Below, piece by piece: positions 37,491 to 48,276 of a DNA stretch of 64,000 nucleotides. Within the stretch, counting starts at the first letter, position 1; each line of letters begins with the position of its first letter. The notes beneath the pieces were generated by a model that had not been told where the DNA came from, made no database searches, and saw nothing but the letters and a program-made list of their open reading frames with translations. Source of the DNA: Dryas octopetala (taxonomy: Eukaryota > Streptophyta > Magnoliopsida > Rosales > Rosaceae); assembly GCA_963921425.1 (NCBI GenBank), contig OY992838.1:18765861-18829860 (forward strand), written 5' to 3'. A program made the position numbers and the translations under genes.

Positions 37491-39299
37491 GTTTCAGATT
37501 TCAGAAGAGTCTCAGATCCAGAGGCAAGCAAAACCAATTTTCTGTTTGGTTGCTGAGAAAGCCATGGAAAACTTGCTAGTCGCCAGCCATGGTCATTCTG
37601 CTTCGTTTTGTTTTAGGATTAATGAGAATTTTTCATCACCTGTGTGCTTATTAATTGTGTGGGGGATAACAGAAATCATGAATTTACTTGCTATTTCATA
37701 CCAAACAGATTTAAATTATAAAAATTGTTCCTCAAAATTCATATTTTCAAAATAAATCATAGTTTTTTAAAATAATTTTTTAATTACATACCAAACGGGG
37801 CCTCAGTGTAACTGCATTTCAAAAAAGTGCTACTGCGGTGCAGTGCCAAGCGCTCAGCCCATTTTTCTTCTCCTTAAGAATGAAAATCCTTCTTATGGTG
37901 GTTTTTGAGTGTTTTAAGTATGTATTAGGGGCTTTTCAGTCGAAAGCCCTTTTTCTTTGCATAAGTATTGGTTGAAATTTTCCTCTCTGCTCAGTATTAT
38001 CAGCAGATCCCTATTTCTATAATTCATAATTACAATAATTTGAGTGCCAAATGTGTCAATGCCTTGAGAATTTAGCCTTACATTGCTAGTAACAAACGTC
38101 ATTTTCAACCGTTTATTGAGGATTAAATTTCCCTTAAATTAGTATCATGTTCTAATTGAAATGTCATTTTCAACTGTTAATGTCATGGGACTCATCATGG
38201 TATGATATTTGTTAGTTTAGAAAAGAGAAAATACCATTCTTATTTTTCTGGATTTTCTCTTTTAAATGTGGGGGATGAACATGACTGGTAATTGATGTAG
38301 GACAATAGTAAGAGTAGGGAAGAGAATATAGAGATCCGGATTCACTCCGGCCTTTGGCATCACACCAAAAGTGTATTGGAATCACTCCAATAAAAAATAG
38401 AAAAATTCCAGCATCACACTGGCCTTCGGCATCTCACCGAAGGTGGCTTGGAATCACTCTAAGTCAACTCGTGCTTCACACACCAGCAGAAAAATCTGAT
38501 TTCTTTCACCATAGGTTACAAAACCAGCCCTTTTATAGAGCCATTGATACATGAACAATAAGACCCACATTAATACGCCTATGAATTCTAAGAGACATAA
38601 CTCATAACACATAATGTCTTGAACAGGTGACATAAAGAGACTCTTCATGTGTAAATTGCATTCATTAAATAAAAAAATAAAAAAACTCTTCATGTGGTGC
38701 TTGGAACTTGGATGGACTGATTTAAAAAACTTTAAACTTGGCTCCTGCATCAGTAATTGCATACAACTATACGAGTCATGTTCCCGGCTGGTATAAAGTG
38801 GTACAGAGGAGGTGTTAACTTACATTTTGGGGAACCGAGTACAACCATTTAAACCTTCATTTATAGGTAGTAAACTCTTTGAATATAAAGATGGCCGTTA
38901 TTACCAAAATTTCTGTGTATACATTTTTGTCTTTGTTTTTATAAAATAATAATCCTTTATACAATCTCCTTTTGTACCTTGCCATCGTAAAGCTAGCTGC
39001 ACAACATGCAAGCAAACAGACCACATATATTTAGTAATTTAAATATTAGATTGGAATTATTTTCCTAAATTGTTTTTGCAGGTTTGCTATGATTGGAGTA
39101 AGGGTGCAGAAAACCACAATCCTGCTACAGCAAAGAACTACATTTTCCTTCACTTGACACAGGTATATTCTGATGATACTTGTTTAATAATTTTCTTCCT
39201 GAAGGCCTGAAAATCTCAAACCTGTAGTGTTATGTGCTGCTTTGGCTGCAGGAATCGGAGGTTAAAAGCAAGCCACGAATTGCTGGTGGTAGAAAGTGA
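23416..39299 (+). CDS. RAE1: RAE1: WD40 mRNA export factor (Gle2 homologue)
   Basis: Eleven coding exons with GT-AG borders: 23416-23466, 23545-23631, 23915-23992, 25037-25230, 25494-25635, 25966-26046, 27868-27996, 35646-35723, 36056-36127, 39082-39162 and 39252-39299. Joined, they give an uninterrupted 346-codon frame, close to the length of plant RAE1. Recognisable blade segments include LVATSWDNQVRCWEI, DDGTTVFSGGCDKQVKMW, LVTGSWDKTLKYWD, FATAGSDGSFNFWDK and the basic end GGRK, as expected for the seven-bladed RAE1 propeller. RAE1 binds NUP98-type nucleoporins and works in mRNA export at the nuclear pore and in mitosis. The start ATG at 23416 matches the short Ser/Asn-rich plant N-terminus; an in-frame ATG at 23428 is the alternative. 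The gene is intact, but introns 6, 7 and 9 are enlarged by transposons. Confidence 0.97.
24190..24222. repeat. (CT)n microsatellite in RAE1 intron 3
   Basis: Uninterrupted CT units followed by C-rich CCCTCTCCCC sequence. Confidence 0.9.
24342..24366. repeat. (TA)n microsatellite in RAE1 intron 3
   Basis: About 12 TA units. Confidence 0.9.
26402..26433 (+). repeat. Poly(T) run in RAE1 intron 6
   Basis: About 32 T in a row. It could be a retroposon tail read on the opposite strand, but no body was found. Confidence 0.8.
26813..27199 (+). mobile_element. 5'-truncated LINE (L1-type) 3' end
   Basis: The frame 26813-27019 encodes CAVMAVLWVVWMERNKRIF, LWERFQF and SVAPEFRDF, the zf-RVT region that ends many plant L1 reverse-transcriptase ORFs. 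There is one internal stop. It is followed by about 180 bp of untranslated sequence ending in an A-rich ATAAAAAG near 27199. Severe 5' truncation is normal for LINE insertions. It sits in RAE1 intron 6 in the same direction as the gene. Confidence 0.75.
27337..27798 (-). mobile_element. Tandem TRIM: three short LTRs, two internal domains
   Basis: Three LTR-like copies of 77-80 bp lie at 27337-27414, 27530-27609 and 27722-27798. On the - strand each starts TGTTAGAATA-like (TGCTAGAATA in the third). Between them are two internal segments of about 110 bp. On the - strand each internal segment begins with a primer site (TGGCATCAGAG, TGGTATCAGCG) and ends with a purine tract (CACATGTGAGGGGGAG, CACATGTGGAAGGGAG). 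The LTR-primer site-purine tract layout without coding sequence is that of a terminal-repeat retrotransposon in miniature. No clear target duplication was found. Confidence 0.78.
28250..28394 (-). repeat. 3' LTR of the intronic copia element
   Basis: 145 bp, paired with 33632-33777 and adjacent to the polypurine tract at 28395-28405. Confidence 0.95.
28402..33270 (-). pseudogene. Copia gag-pol polyprotein, nearly complete but broken
   Basis: Reading from 33270: gag with the copia N-terminal and UBN2-type regions (IKLDGTNYRIWSK); a zinc knuckle (CTYCNSTRHTVDVC); a frameshift near 32300; protease with D-S-R where D-S-G is expected (32263-32255); the gag-pre-integrase motif WHCRLGHP; integrase with D-V-W-G-P and NGIAERKN, split by the MITE directly at the second catalytic Asp; reverse transcriptase with YVDD (about 29350); and RNase H with one stop codon (28696-28698) before LFCDNTAAIEIA. 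It ends at 28402. The frame 28696-31062 runs on into one MITE arm, which is why its apparent N-terminus is not copia-like. Confidence 0.95.
30989..31484. mobile_element. Mutator-type MITE, 496 bp, nested in copia integrase
   Basis: Inverted repeats of about 80 bp start GGCTTTTTTACCCAAATA and end in the complement. The 9-bp direct repeat TTGTCAGAA is at 30980-30988 and 31485-31493. No coding capacity. The TSD length marks it as Mutator-derived. Confidence 0.93.
33490..33590 (-). repeat. CACTGTAGC-rich leader repeats
   Basis: Six or so copies of CACTGTAGC/TACTGTAGC occur between the start of gag and the primer site of the copia element, i.e. in its untranslated leader. Confidence 0.7.
33632..33777 (-). 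repeat. 5' LTR of the intronic copia element
   Basis: 146 bp. The tRNA-iMet-type primer site TGGTATCAGAGC follows directly on the - strand (33631 downward). Confidence 0.95.
34621..35142. mobile_element. MITE, 522 bp, in RAE1 intron 7
   Basis: Inverted ends of more than 100 bp start GTAAACTACATTTTTGGTCC and end in its near-complement. The flanks share ACTTT(T)CTTTTTGG on both sides (34607-34620 and 35143-35155), a longer match than the 9 bp expected of Mutator-type insertion. No coding capacity. Confidence 0.8.
35809..35867. repeat. (CT)n microsatellite in RAE1 intron 8
   Basis: About 29 CT units without interruption. Confidence 0.95.
36168..36203. repeat. (CT)n microsatellite in RAE1 intron 9
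   Basis: About 18 units of TC, starting 40 bp after the exon 9 donor. Confidence 0.95.
36366..36396. repeat. Perfect 13-bp stem palindrome
   Basis: CCCAAGAGGTGTA, a 5-bp loop, then its exact complement. It lies in RAE1 intron 9 and would form a strong hairpin in the pre-mRNA. Confidence 0.85.
37150..37802. mobile_element. MITE with GGGTCCGTTTGGTA-type ends
   Basis: The left end GGGTCCGTTTGGTA and the complement of the right end GGCCCCGTTTGGTA match at 12 of 14 bases, with looser inverted similarity further in. Such ends occur in plant hAT- and Harbinger-type MITEs. The flanks (TAA / TCA) give only a weak 3-bp duplication. It contains a long (GA)n tract. Confidence 0.6.
37419..37488. repeat. 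(GA)n microsatellite
   Basis: About 34 GA units inside the MITE at 37150-37802. The Arg/Glu repeat frames across it are artefacts. Confidence 0.95.
38340..38470 (+). repeat. Two imperfect copies of a ~68-bp unit
   Basis: The segment GGCCTTTGGCATCACACC ... TTGGAATCACTCC is followed by GGCCTTCGGCATCTCACC ... TTGGAATCACTC in RAE1 intron 9. Confidence 0.65.
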
Positions 39300-39467
39300 A
39301 GCTGGCCTGACCAGCTAGTTATCCTATGAATTATTCTAGTTTATACGTGACATTTTATAGTTACCAATGTGTGATTGAAGCTGATCATGGCTGGCCCTCT
39401 GAGTAGAAGTTTAGGTAGGAAGGTCGGGGTCATATTGCAAATGGCATTGATCGCACTGCAAAATTTT

Positions 39468-39471
<4 letters not shown>

Positions 39472-39521
<50 letters not shown>
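39472..39521 (+). repeat. Long poly(T) run downstream of RAE1
   Basis: About 50 T in a row within 220 bp of the RAE1 stop. It may be a retroposon poly(A) tail on the other strand or sit in the 3' UTR. Confidence 0.9.
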
Positions 39522-39559
39522 CAGCAAATGGCATACTATGAATTATTCAAATCAAGTTA

Positions 39560-41520
39560 TGTGATTTGAAATTTTTCTTTGCGCTGAGAATCCAAGACCT
39601 TGTAGATTTTTGGGTCCAATTTTTGTTTCTCTAATTTTGGATCGTGAGTGGATGTAGTATATTATGTACATGTGTGAGTATCGTTAATTAATTCTCCTCT
39701 CCCTAATTAATCTTATTAGTTAGAGAATAAGTACTAGTGAGTTGGTTAACCTTTTACCCAATCCTAATTCCTTGAGTTCACTTTTTATCTCTATGGTGTG
39801 CGACTCTCCAGGTTCTACTTGATATGACAATGGAATCATTGTGATGATGAATTATCCACCATTATCACTAATTGAAACTCATTCCAATTAATTAGAAACT
39901 CTTCCTAATTGGTCGAGTACTCACCGATCACGAGTGACATTTAGCAACTCGTATCATGATTCCCAAATCAAATAGAAGTTTGAGAGAACTTATTTCAACG
40001 AGGCAGTATACGGTCCTTCTATTTATCAATGTCTAAGTCGCATCATTGGGTTATGGCTGGGTTCTTGTCAAAACCTTAGCGCGACTATATGCTTAATACT
40101 CTCATAGGTTGTGACACTTTGTGTTATGGCCAAAAATGCTTCGCTCATGGGTTGGGCTTAGATTTGATTCATAGGATTGATTTATCTATGCGAGAGGGGC
40201 ATGCCACCAAGTAATGGATCGTACTTGGAATGATTGTAAAAACAATTAAAATAGAGTGAAATAAAATAAAAATAAAAGGGGATCAAACGACTATGGTTGG
40301 TTATTTTCTATGTCTAGGCATTCCAAGACTTTAAATGCTAAAAGCCTTTGTCTAAGTCAACATGTATTCATGTTGTTCATGGTGAATGAAATAAAATGAG
40401 TAAGTAAACTAAATATTAATCTGACAACAAAGTCAATTGGGATCACAGGCCATAAATAAAGATCACAACATTCAAGGAAAGAAATGAAAATGGACTAATA
40501 ATAAACACTTAATGATTGAGAAAATAAATGCTTCCTTGATTAATTTCTCAAATGAAGGAACACATTAAATCTAGGAAAAAAAATGAGAGATATAAATAGA
40601 GCTATTAAATGTGCAATAACAAACGAAGTTGCAATAAACAAAAAAGGACCAAGGCATTAACAGTAATAGAAAGCAGACAAAATGAATGATTCAAATCATC
40701 TTGCAGAGAAATTCAGAGGCTAGTCTGGGTTTTTTGTGAGTTGTTGGAGAGAGGTCACTTTGGCAATAACTTTGGTATTTATACTCAGATTGGGGCCCTG
40801 AAACCCTAAGCAGTCTTCCTTTGGATTATCCCCATGTGTATGGCTCTAAACACTCCTGGGATCTTGTACTTATCCCTTTGTGATAGCTGCTGACCAGCTT
40901 TTGACATCCTTTTAAGCCCACGTGTCACTATACTAATAGTCCTAACCCATAAAATTCTCAGTTTGATGTAGCCGAAAAAACACTCTTTCGCCAAGGCATT
41001 CTATTCTCACAAAGGTCATCTCAAGTGGAACTTGAAATTGGGCTTCGGACTTGGGCTAGTAATCCCTTGGGCCTAATTTAAATCTTCTGAAATCCATGGT
41101 ATAAACATTACTCCCCAAGTATGAGTATATTTCGGCTTGGTCTAGCCGAAAAAACGAAGACTTTAGTAAAATTCGGCTCGAGCGAACAAAAATGTTGTAG
41201 TGAACAAAGTAACTTTTGAGACTTTTATTTTTTATTTTTCGCTTCGAGCGAAAGACTCGCAGAGGAAGGAAACATTAACCCAGTATCATTAAATTCTCAC
41301 AGCCGCTTTATCGCACGCTTCATGCCACGTGGCGCGGCCCGATTGGACGCGCGTCTCCTCGTATTGCAGAGGCGGCGTCACTTCTCATCAAAAAACGTGA
41401 CCTATCATTTAAAATATGTCGCCGTTTCCATTAAAGTTCATCATCATTAACTTTGATTGATTTTGAACCTCTGCGACTTCTCAATAAATAAATAGCTGTT
41501 TAAATTCCAAGCTCTACACC
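39560..41520. other. Intergenic between RAE1 and the PMD pseudogene
   Basis: No gene was recognised. Around 41100-41250, CGAGCGAA/TTCGGCTCGAGCG motifs and an ACATTACTCCCCAAGTATGAG stretch have the look of a gypsy LTR or untranslated region. This could be the 3' LTR side of the Tat element, but no boundary was found. CCACGTGGCGCGGCCCGATTGG at about 41330 resembles ACACGTGGCACGGCC at about 49330. Confidence 0.35.
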
Positions 41521-41525
41521 CCCTC

Positions 41526-41577
41526 AAACCTTTTGCTTCAAAAATTGTGAGAAACCTTTTGCTTCAAAAATTGTGAG
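41526..41577 (+). repeat. 26-bp perfect tandem duplication
   Basis: AAACCTTTTGCTTCAAAAAT plus TGTGAG occurs twice in a row, directly before a TATA-like GTATAAATACAAC at about 41576. Confidence 0.9.
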
Positions 41578-41590
41578 TATAAATACAACA
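41576..41590 (+). promoter_or_regulatory. TATA-like box upstream of the PMD pseudogene
   Basis: GTATAAATACAAC lies about 145 bp before the ATG at 41725. It is a plausible core promoter for the + strand gene; no other elements were verified. Confidence 0.4.
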
Positions 41591-44500
41591 CTTAGTCGCC
41601 CTTTCTTACTCACGCTTTCAAAATTTCTGACTCTCATATTTCTTGAATTTTTTGATCATTCTTCTGCTTTTCTTCTTTTCTCAGAAATCGAATTCTCTTA
41701 ACTTATACTTTTTATTCATCAAAAATGGTTTACCAAAGGAAAGTCGAGGTTTATGGGCAGATGGGTAGGGAAGCAGAGGCTTTCAATGAAGCCATTGTTA
41801 CTGTCCTCTCCCCCTTCATGAGGATGGAGGTTCTTCACCATTCTTGTCTCAAGCTCACAGATTATCCAAACCGCACATCAACATTAGGCCCGAGCTTCAA
41901 AACCACAATCTCTCCTCCAGTCAATACCATCATGCAAGCCTCTTTCGTCGATTATTCCACATTTTACAAGGGTGGTCGCTAGGAAACTTGGATATCTCAA
42001 AAACCTCAAACCTTTTGGCCGACAGTCATAAATGAGTGGATTACCTGGTATAAACGGGTTGAGCAAGAGAAAGGAGAAGTCTGGGAATCCTTGGGGATTA
42101 GGAATGCAGTTGCTCTATCTGTGATTGCCCCTATTTTTGGTCGCCCATTGCTAGCCGCCACCTTATGCTTTTGGTCATCTGCAATGAATGCGATGTACCT
42201 CATGTATGCCCCTCTTTCGTCCACTATTTTGGATATGGCTAAACTTTTCAGGTTTAGGCCCCATGGAGAGGTCATTACCCTCTTCTTTGAGCAGCAAGCA
42301 GAGAAAAACAGTGACATTTCAGTGAATTGGCGAGGGGTTTCAAGACCGACTTACATAGCACTGCCACTCGCACTTGTTCAAGCTATGATTCCTTCTTTAG
42401 ACGATATTGTCGCTCGCAAGGTTCTGTTTCTGAAGAAGAGCATTCTGCCTTTCTTGCATATTGGCTTAGCAAGTATGTGTTTTGCATGAGGAGCAATAAG
42501 GTTGTGCAAGAATTTGCCATCCTAGCTGATGCCTTAGCTTCTAGTCGACCCCTCGCACTGGGACCCTTTATGCTTGCCCATCTCTATCGGTGCCTGTGAG
42601 ACATCACAGTTGGAAGAATGGATGTAAATGTTAGGGGGCCACTGTGGATATTTCGAGTGTGGTTGCAGGCGTATTTCCCCATCCTTCGCTCAAAATCAGC
42701 TGTTGTGCCTCTTGTTGACGAAGTCCTTGCCAGCTTCATTCCCCTTTTGCCACTAATGGATCACTCAGCTGGGTCGTGCTTTAAGTTCTTTTATTCCCTT
42801 ACGGAGATTCGCATTGAAACTTTCCAAACTTGTGTGTTGGGCCACCCTCATTGCCTTTCAATAGATATTGACGAGGCCTTTCCTGAAGATCCTGAGGAAT
42901 TGCAGGAAGTTTGCTATATTTGGGGGAGCATATTGATCAGCAGGGACCTGCCTTGGGGAAGCCCAACACTCTCAGCCAACAAACTCCAATTTGGTAAAGC
43001 TGGGGCCAAGGTGTATTAGGCGAGTCTCTTCGCTCAGCAATTTGGTTTGGCACAGACATTCCCCTTCTTCTATTTCCCATCAATCAACCATCTGTCATCC
43101 TGGTGAATAGATTTCATAGAAGGGGACAACTTCAATAGGGTTGCTGAATTTTACAAGGATCTGGAGCAACTCTTAACGACCAAGCTGCACAACTTGCTTA
43201 GACTTGATTTCTCGAAGCAAGTCAACTACGATCTTTTGACGGGCTTATCTACATGATAGGCAACTTGTTTCCCAAGTATGTGACTGATGATGTGAAGACA
43301 ACCCAGATGATTGCCTTTGGGAACCTTCCCTACACCAAGGCCAAGGACAAGAAGCCTAGGGATTATGTCGCTTTTGTCTTCTCCAGCGACAAAGACACAA
43401 CTTCAAAGGAAAAGAAGAAGATCGTGGTAATTGTTGAAGACCCCTCAAATGGCAAGGGAAATGTGTTGGAAACATTGGTCGCTCGCCAAGTTGATCCAAA
43501 GGGAAAAATGAAAGTAGCAGCCGAACAACCAGAAGAGGCTGAAGAGCCAGAAGTTTCTCCTTTGAAGAGGAAGAATAGAAAGCACCATGTTGATGCAGGC
43601 GAGGGTTTGCACGGGCAAACTAATACTCCCACAGGTAAGTACCTGTTATTTACAACAAAAGTTGTCTTTTACATACTACTTATATATATATATATTTAGA
43701 AATGTCTTTTTCATTCTAGCTTGCAACAGAAGATGCAATGTTCGTTAGAGAAACACAACTAGATGGTACATTCAAATTCCATATGGTTGGAAGCCCTGAA
43801 GCGATCAAAATGCAGTCCATAAAAGAACAAAGAGAGAAAATCCAGGCTGTTGAAGAAGAACAAGAATAAAAAGAAAGAGAGGAAAAAAGAAAAGAAGACA
43901 AGAGAGGAAAGAAGAGAAAGAGAGCTAGGAAAGAAAAAGAGAAAGAAAAGGCAGAAGAAAAGGAAAGAAAAGAGAAGAGAAAGGAAAGAAAAGAGAAGAG
44001 AAAGAGAAAAGAAAGACATTAGAAGGCCATGGAAGAGAGGAAAAAGAAAGAAAAAGAAGAAGAAAAAGTAAACAAAGTGAGGAGAACAGAGCGAAGGATT
44101 CGGCCACATCGTCCTAGCCAAAAGCTTTAGCTTCCGAGTCTACTCCTCGCCAAAAAAAGAGCATCGGCTAAGCAAGTGACCAGGGTATGTCCAATCTTCT
44201 AAGCCTTTACTCTAGGTTACCATTTACACATTGCTTAGACACAAGTATTTCGTTTTCTCTTTTCTTGTTTATTTGTCTAACCATACTTCTGTTTCTTCGT
44301 CTGCCTCTGGTTCTGGGATGGCTGATGCCGAGGTGCTACCATCATCATCAACTCAAGAAAATATTGAAGCTGTTGAGGTACAACTCTTCTTATAACTTGG
44401 TCTTTACCCCTGTTTGATTTTTTCCTGACATTTTCTCTCTTTTGATTTCCTAGGCGAATGTTGCAGGTGGTCAAATGGAAACTGAAGACAATCAAACCTC

Positions 44501-44802
44501 ACCACTTCCAACACTTTCCGGGGCTGTTGATGCTTTTGATGTTCAACCCATTTGCTCGTACTCCCTTCACACCAAGCTGCTCACTTTTACTCCATTTCCA
44601 ATAATTGTAAGTCTTATTCATTTCATTGTAGCCATCTACCTGTTGCTTTTGCTCAATCATTTGATTTTACCATTCTTATTTTTGATAGAACAACCAGACC
44701 CCTGACAAAGAGGATTTGAACAGAACTTTAGATTTTGCTGCTATCGCCTATAACGAAGGCCCTGCAGATCGTGGTCTACTTGCTGGGCTAGGCTTAGGGG
44801 AT

Positions 44803-47800
44803 TGATATGTTTATGAATTCACATCCTTTTATATTCCTCTTACTTAGTTTTTATGAGTTCATTTGAATAAAAGCTTTAAATTTCATTTAGTTTGTGTTTT
44901 TGGCTTTTGGGCAATAAAATGAGAAATTGCACAATTTATTCTTCTTAATAGATTTTGACATGAATCAAATTGGAGATGCACGCTAACACCTTGAAGTTAT
45001 TCTAGGTTAAATTTCGTGACATTTTAAAACTTTTAAGGTGTTCATTTTGAATTTCAAAGTCAGCCCAAAATTGCACCTGAGGAGAACTAAGTCAGCTGCA
45101 TTATGTGGAGCATAACTTTTTTGTCCGAGCTTGGATTGAGACATATGATATATGGTTAGAAAGAACACATCCAGTGCTTTAATTTGATATATTAAACACA
45201 ATTTTATGGGTTGGTTAAGACCTTCAAATTGCTCTCTAAAGGCAGCTCAGAAATCCTGTCAGCAAAAGGAAAAAGTTGTCCTAAGGCATCTTTCCATTTT
45301 GGGTAATTGCCTATCACATGTTCTTTTTCCTTCCCCTTTGTTCACCCATTCTAAGAAAAATTCAGAAACCACTTTGTGAAGGCTCCAAATGAAGCAAGTT
45401 GGGCATCTACCTATCTCCACATCTCTCAAGGATTATCCATAGAGGGATAAGACGCAATATTCTCATTTTTGAATTCACCAAACCTTATTCATTCATTTCC
45501 TTTTAATCCTAGCCACATATTATAGACATAACAACTCACAAAAACCATAAAACACTCTATCAATTTCGAGCTCCCTTCTCCATCCTCTCTAATTTCATTC
45601 ATTACATCATTCATTCTATCATCTCATCTCAAAAACACACATCTCATGTTCCATATTTCAAAACCCTTGCTTTTTCTCATCTTTCTCCATCATTTCTTTT
45701 CTCCATCTTCCCTCCATCAACTCTTCCTTTCTAAAAAGCCAAATACCATCACAACACCCATCCACCATATTCATCACCATTCTTGCAAGAGGAGCTTTGA
45801 GGCACTTAGGACAAGAAGCTATTTTGGGCATTCTTGGAGGAGTGACACCCCTTGGGAGCTTAGCTTCAACATCTAGAGTTTTCTCTTTTCCCTCTTATTT
45901 GCATTTATGTTTCAATTTGTGATGTTGTTTGTAACTTTTATGGCTAGTGAGTTGTTTCTTTATTTGGGGCTAGGAATTTAACTCTAGCCCAACTATGTAA
46001 TGACTTTGTGATTTGTGAAATAATGCCTATTTGGATATATTTGCTCTTATATTAGTTTAATAATCATGACTTGTATGTATGAACTTATCACTTGTGCATA
46101 TGAGAAATGTTGTCATGTAGAAATTAGAGATTGATGAACTTTAGTTTCTAAAGTATGTTGCATAAGAGTGTGGTAATTTCAAAGCACCTTGATTGGATTG
46201 TTTTAATTGCATGGATTTATTATCCTTAGAACTTTATTATAACGCCCCGAACCTCGGGCCCATAAACACACTGAAATTTTGCCATTTAAACCTCTTTTTC
46301 AAACAATGAGTCATGCACATAAACATAAATAAATTCATTTCTTTCAAATAAAACATTTATGTAAAATAACTGTATTAAAAATATTTAATAAAACTCTGGT
46401 GGGTCCCATTGCCTCGTCTTCTCCTCACTGCCTCTTCAGTATGCTTAACCTGTAAAACACAAATAACCACACTGCATCATATCCATGGTACACCGGGTCA
46501 TTCAAACAAACAACCCGGTAAGCTCACTAGAGCTCGTATGATTGAAATGACTTAAACAATTATCCTCAATAATTCATCAATTTCCATACTCAATAATAAT
46601 CCACAAAAATATCCCTAATTACTCAATCACATAATATTTCATAACTAATTATCCAAGTATCAAGATAATCATAATTCCTCGTATTCACATCAAATTCCAT
46701 CAATAATAATAATAATCATTCTTGCAAAACAATTGCCTAATCGTCAACTCTTAACATCAACCTCAATCATTCACATCTTAATTAATAACCTCAACGCATA
46801 ATCACCATCATTTCCACCTTCATGATTCAAGCCTAAACTTTACCAAATCCTAGCAAACAATACATACAAACAACCAAGCAAACAATCAAACTATCTAATT
46901 TCACTCACAGTGTAACCACGTAAAAAGACCGAAATGCCATTCACGGTGCCTTTGCTCGGATTTCCAATCCGGCAGCATGACGACATCGGGAATAAGATTT
47001 TCCTAGCCCGTGTACCTGTTAAGACCAGACAACCAATCAAATACAATTTAGAAACACAAATGGCCGCTAAACAGCCGAAACGGGTGGTAACCACCACACA
47101 TGGTGGCTGCCTAAATCACAGAAATCACAACAACGCTCATTCGAATTGGAATTTCACCTCAATAGGTTCGAGTGGTTGGAAAGAGGCCAAACACAAGGAG
47201 CTAAGTCGTCAATATCGCTGCACAGGGTGGAGCTTACTGTGGACGGACCTGGAAGATTGGGGTTTCTCAATTCTTCAAAAATTAGGAAAAACCAAATACA
47301 TAGAAACAGAGAGCTTGATGAGAGGAGCTGGATTAATACCCAAGTTGACGACAAACACTGGTGAGCTCGCCATCCATCCCTCTTCCTTTCCTAGGCGCCG
47401 ATCACCCATCTAAGCCAGCACCGCGACGAATCAGCGCAACACAGAGGAGACCTTCTTGCCGGCGATCTCGCTTTTCCGGCCACGATGCGACTCCGGACCA
47501 CCACAAATGGACTCCCCTCGACGTTCCGAGTCTCTCCATGCCATCCTTTCAAGTCGATGACCACCGTGTGAGAAATGTGTTTATATTAATGGAAATAATT
47601 TGATTTACGAAGTGTGCATGAGTTTGGAAATCGTTTATGAAATAATTGTTTCGATATGAGTTAAAGAAATGAAGTTATGAGATCATGGCTCATTTTTTGA
47701 AAAAGGGTTGAAAGGCAGTGTTTCAGTATTTTTATTGGGCCCAAGGTTCGGGGTGTTACATTTATGCACCTAGGGTTTGTTATGGCATTAATCTTAGGTA

Positions 47801-48276
47801 GTTAGCTATCACCTTGGGTGGGGTAGTTGATAACATGAAAGAGAATGTGCCCTAATTCACCTTGGCCGGGGGTTAGGAAGGAATTTAATATATCAAATTT
47901 GGCATAATCACTAATTGCATTATTTGTTACATGGAAGGGTTAGTGTGAACCCCAAAACCCCAAATCTCATATCATCATTAATTTAAACTTGTACTTGAAT
48001 TTGTTTGTTTTCCATTTAAATTAGTTTGTCTTTAATTTTAGTGTTACTTGTTATCAATCAACCAACCAAAAATCAAATACTACACATTTGCACATACCAT
48101 TATGCTTAATCTCGGCTTTGCATAGTATATAGTAGGTTGTTTGTTAATTTTATAACCCTAAAATCAATCTAGCTTGTGGTTGAAATCTCAATCCAATCTC
48201 TTGGATGCGACAACCCCTTACTTCTATTTCCATACTAAAACTTGATAACCTTGCACTTGAGGTAGAGAAATCAACA
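44803..48276. mobile_element. Solo-LTR-like unit inside the PMD pseudogene
   Basis: It starts TGATATGTTTATG and ends GAGAAATCAACA, with the 5-bp duplication GGGAT at 44798-44802 and 48277-48281. It cuts the PMD reading frame (GLGLG | DLGSS). Without the nested unit at 46238-47760 it is about 1.95 kb. There is no polyprotein inside. TG...CA ends with a 5-bp duplication indicate a solo LTR or LARD. Confidence 0.8.
46238..47760. mobile_element. Nested LTR-like unit with long inverted ends, 1.52 kb
   Basis: The direct repeat TTTAT flanks it (46233-46237 and 47761-47765). The left end TATAACGCCCCGAACC and the complement of the right end TGTAACACCCCGAACC stay alike for more than 80 bp inward, through an ATGAG(T/C)CATG stretch. 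The left 150 bp also matches the left end of the unit at 18433, and 47010-47115 matches 22015-22160. It lies inside 44803-48276. Confidence 0.78.

Noticed and set aside
37291-37755. 154-residue frame with a Glu/Arg repeat
   Set aside because: Created by the (GA)n microsatellite within a MITE.
43759-44107. Phe/Leu/Ser-rich frames on the - strand
   Set aside because: Antisense shadows of the Lys/Glu-rich exon of the PMD pseudogene.
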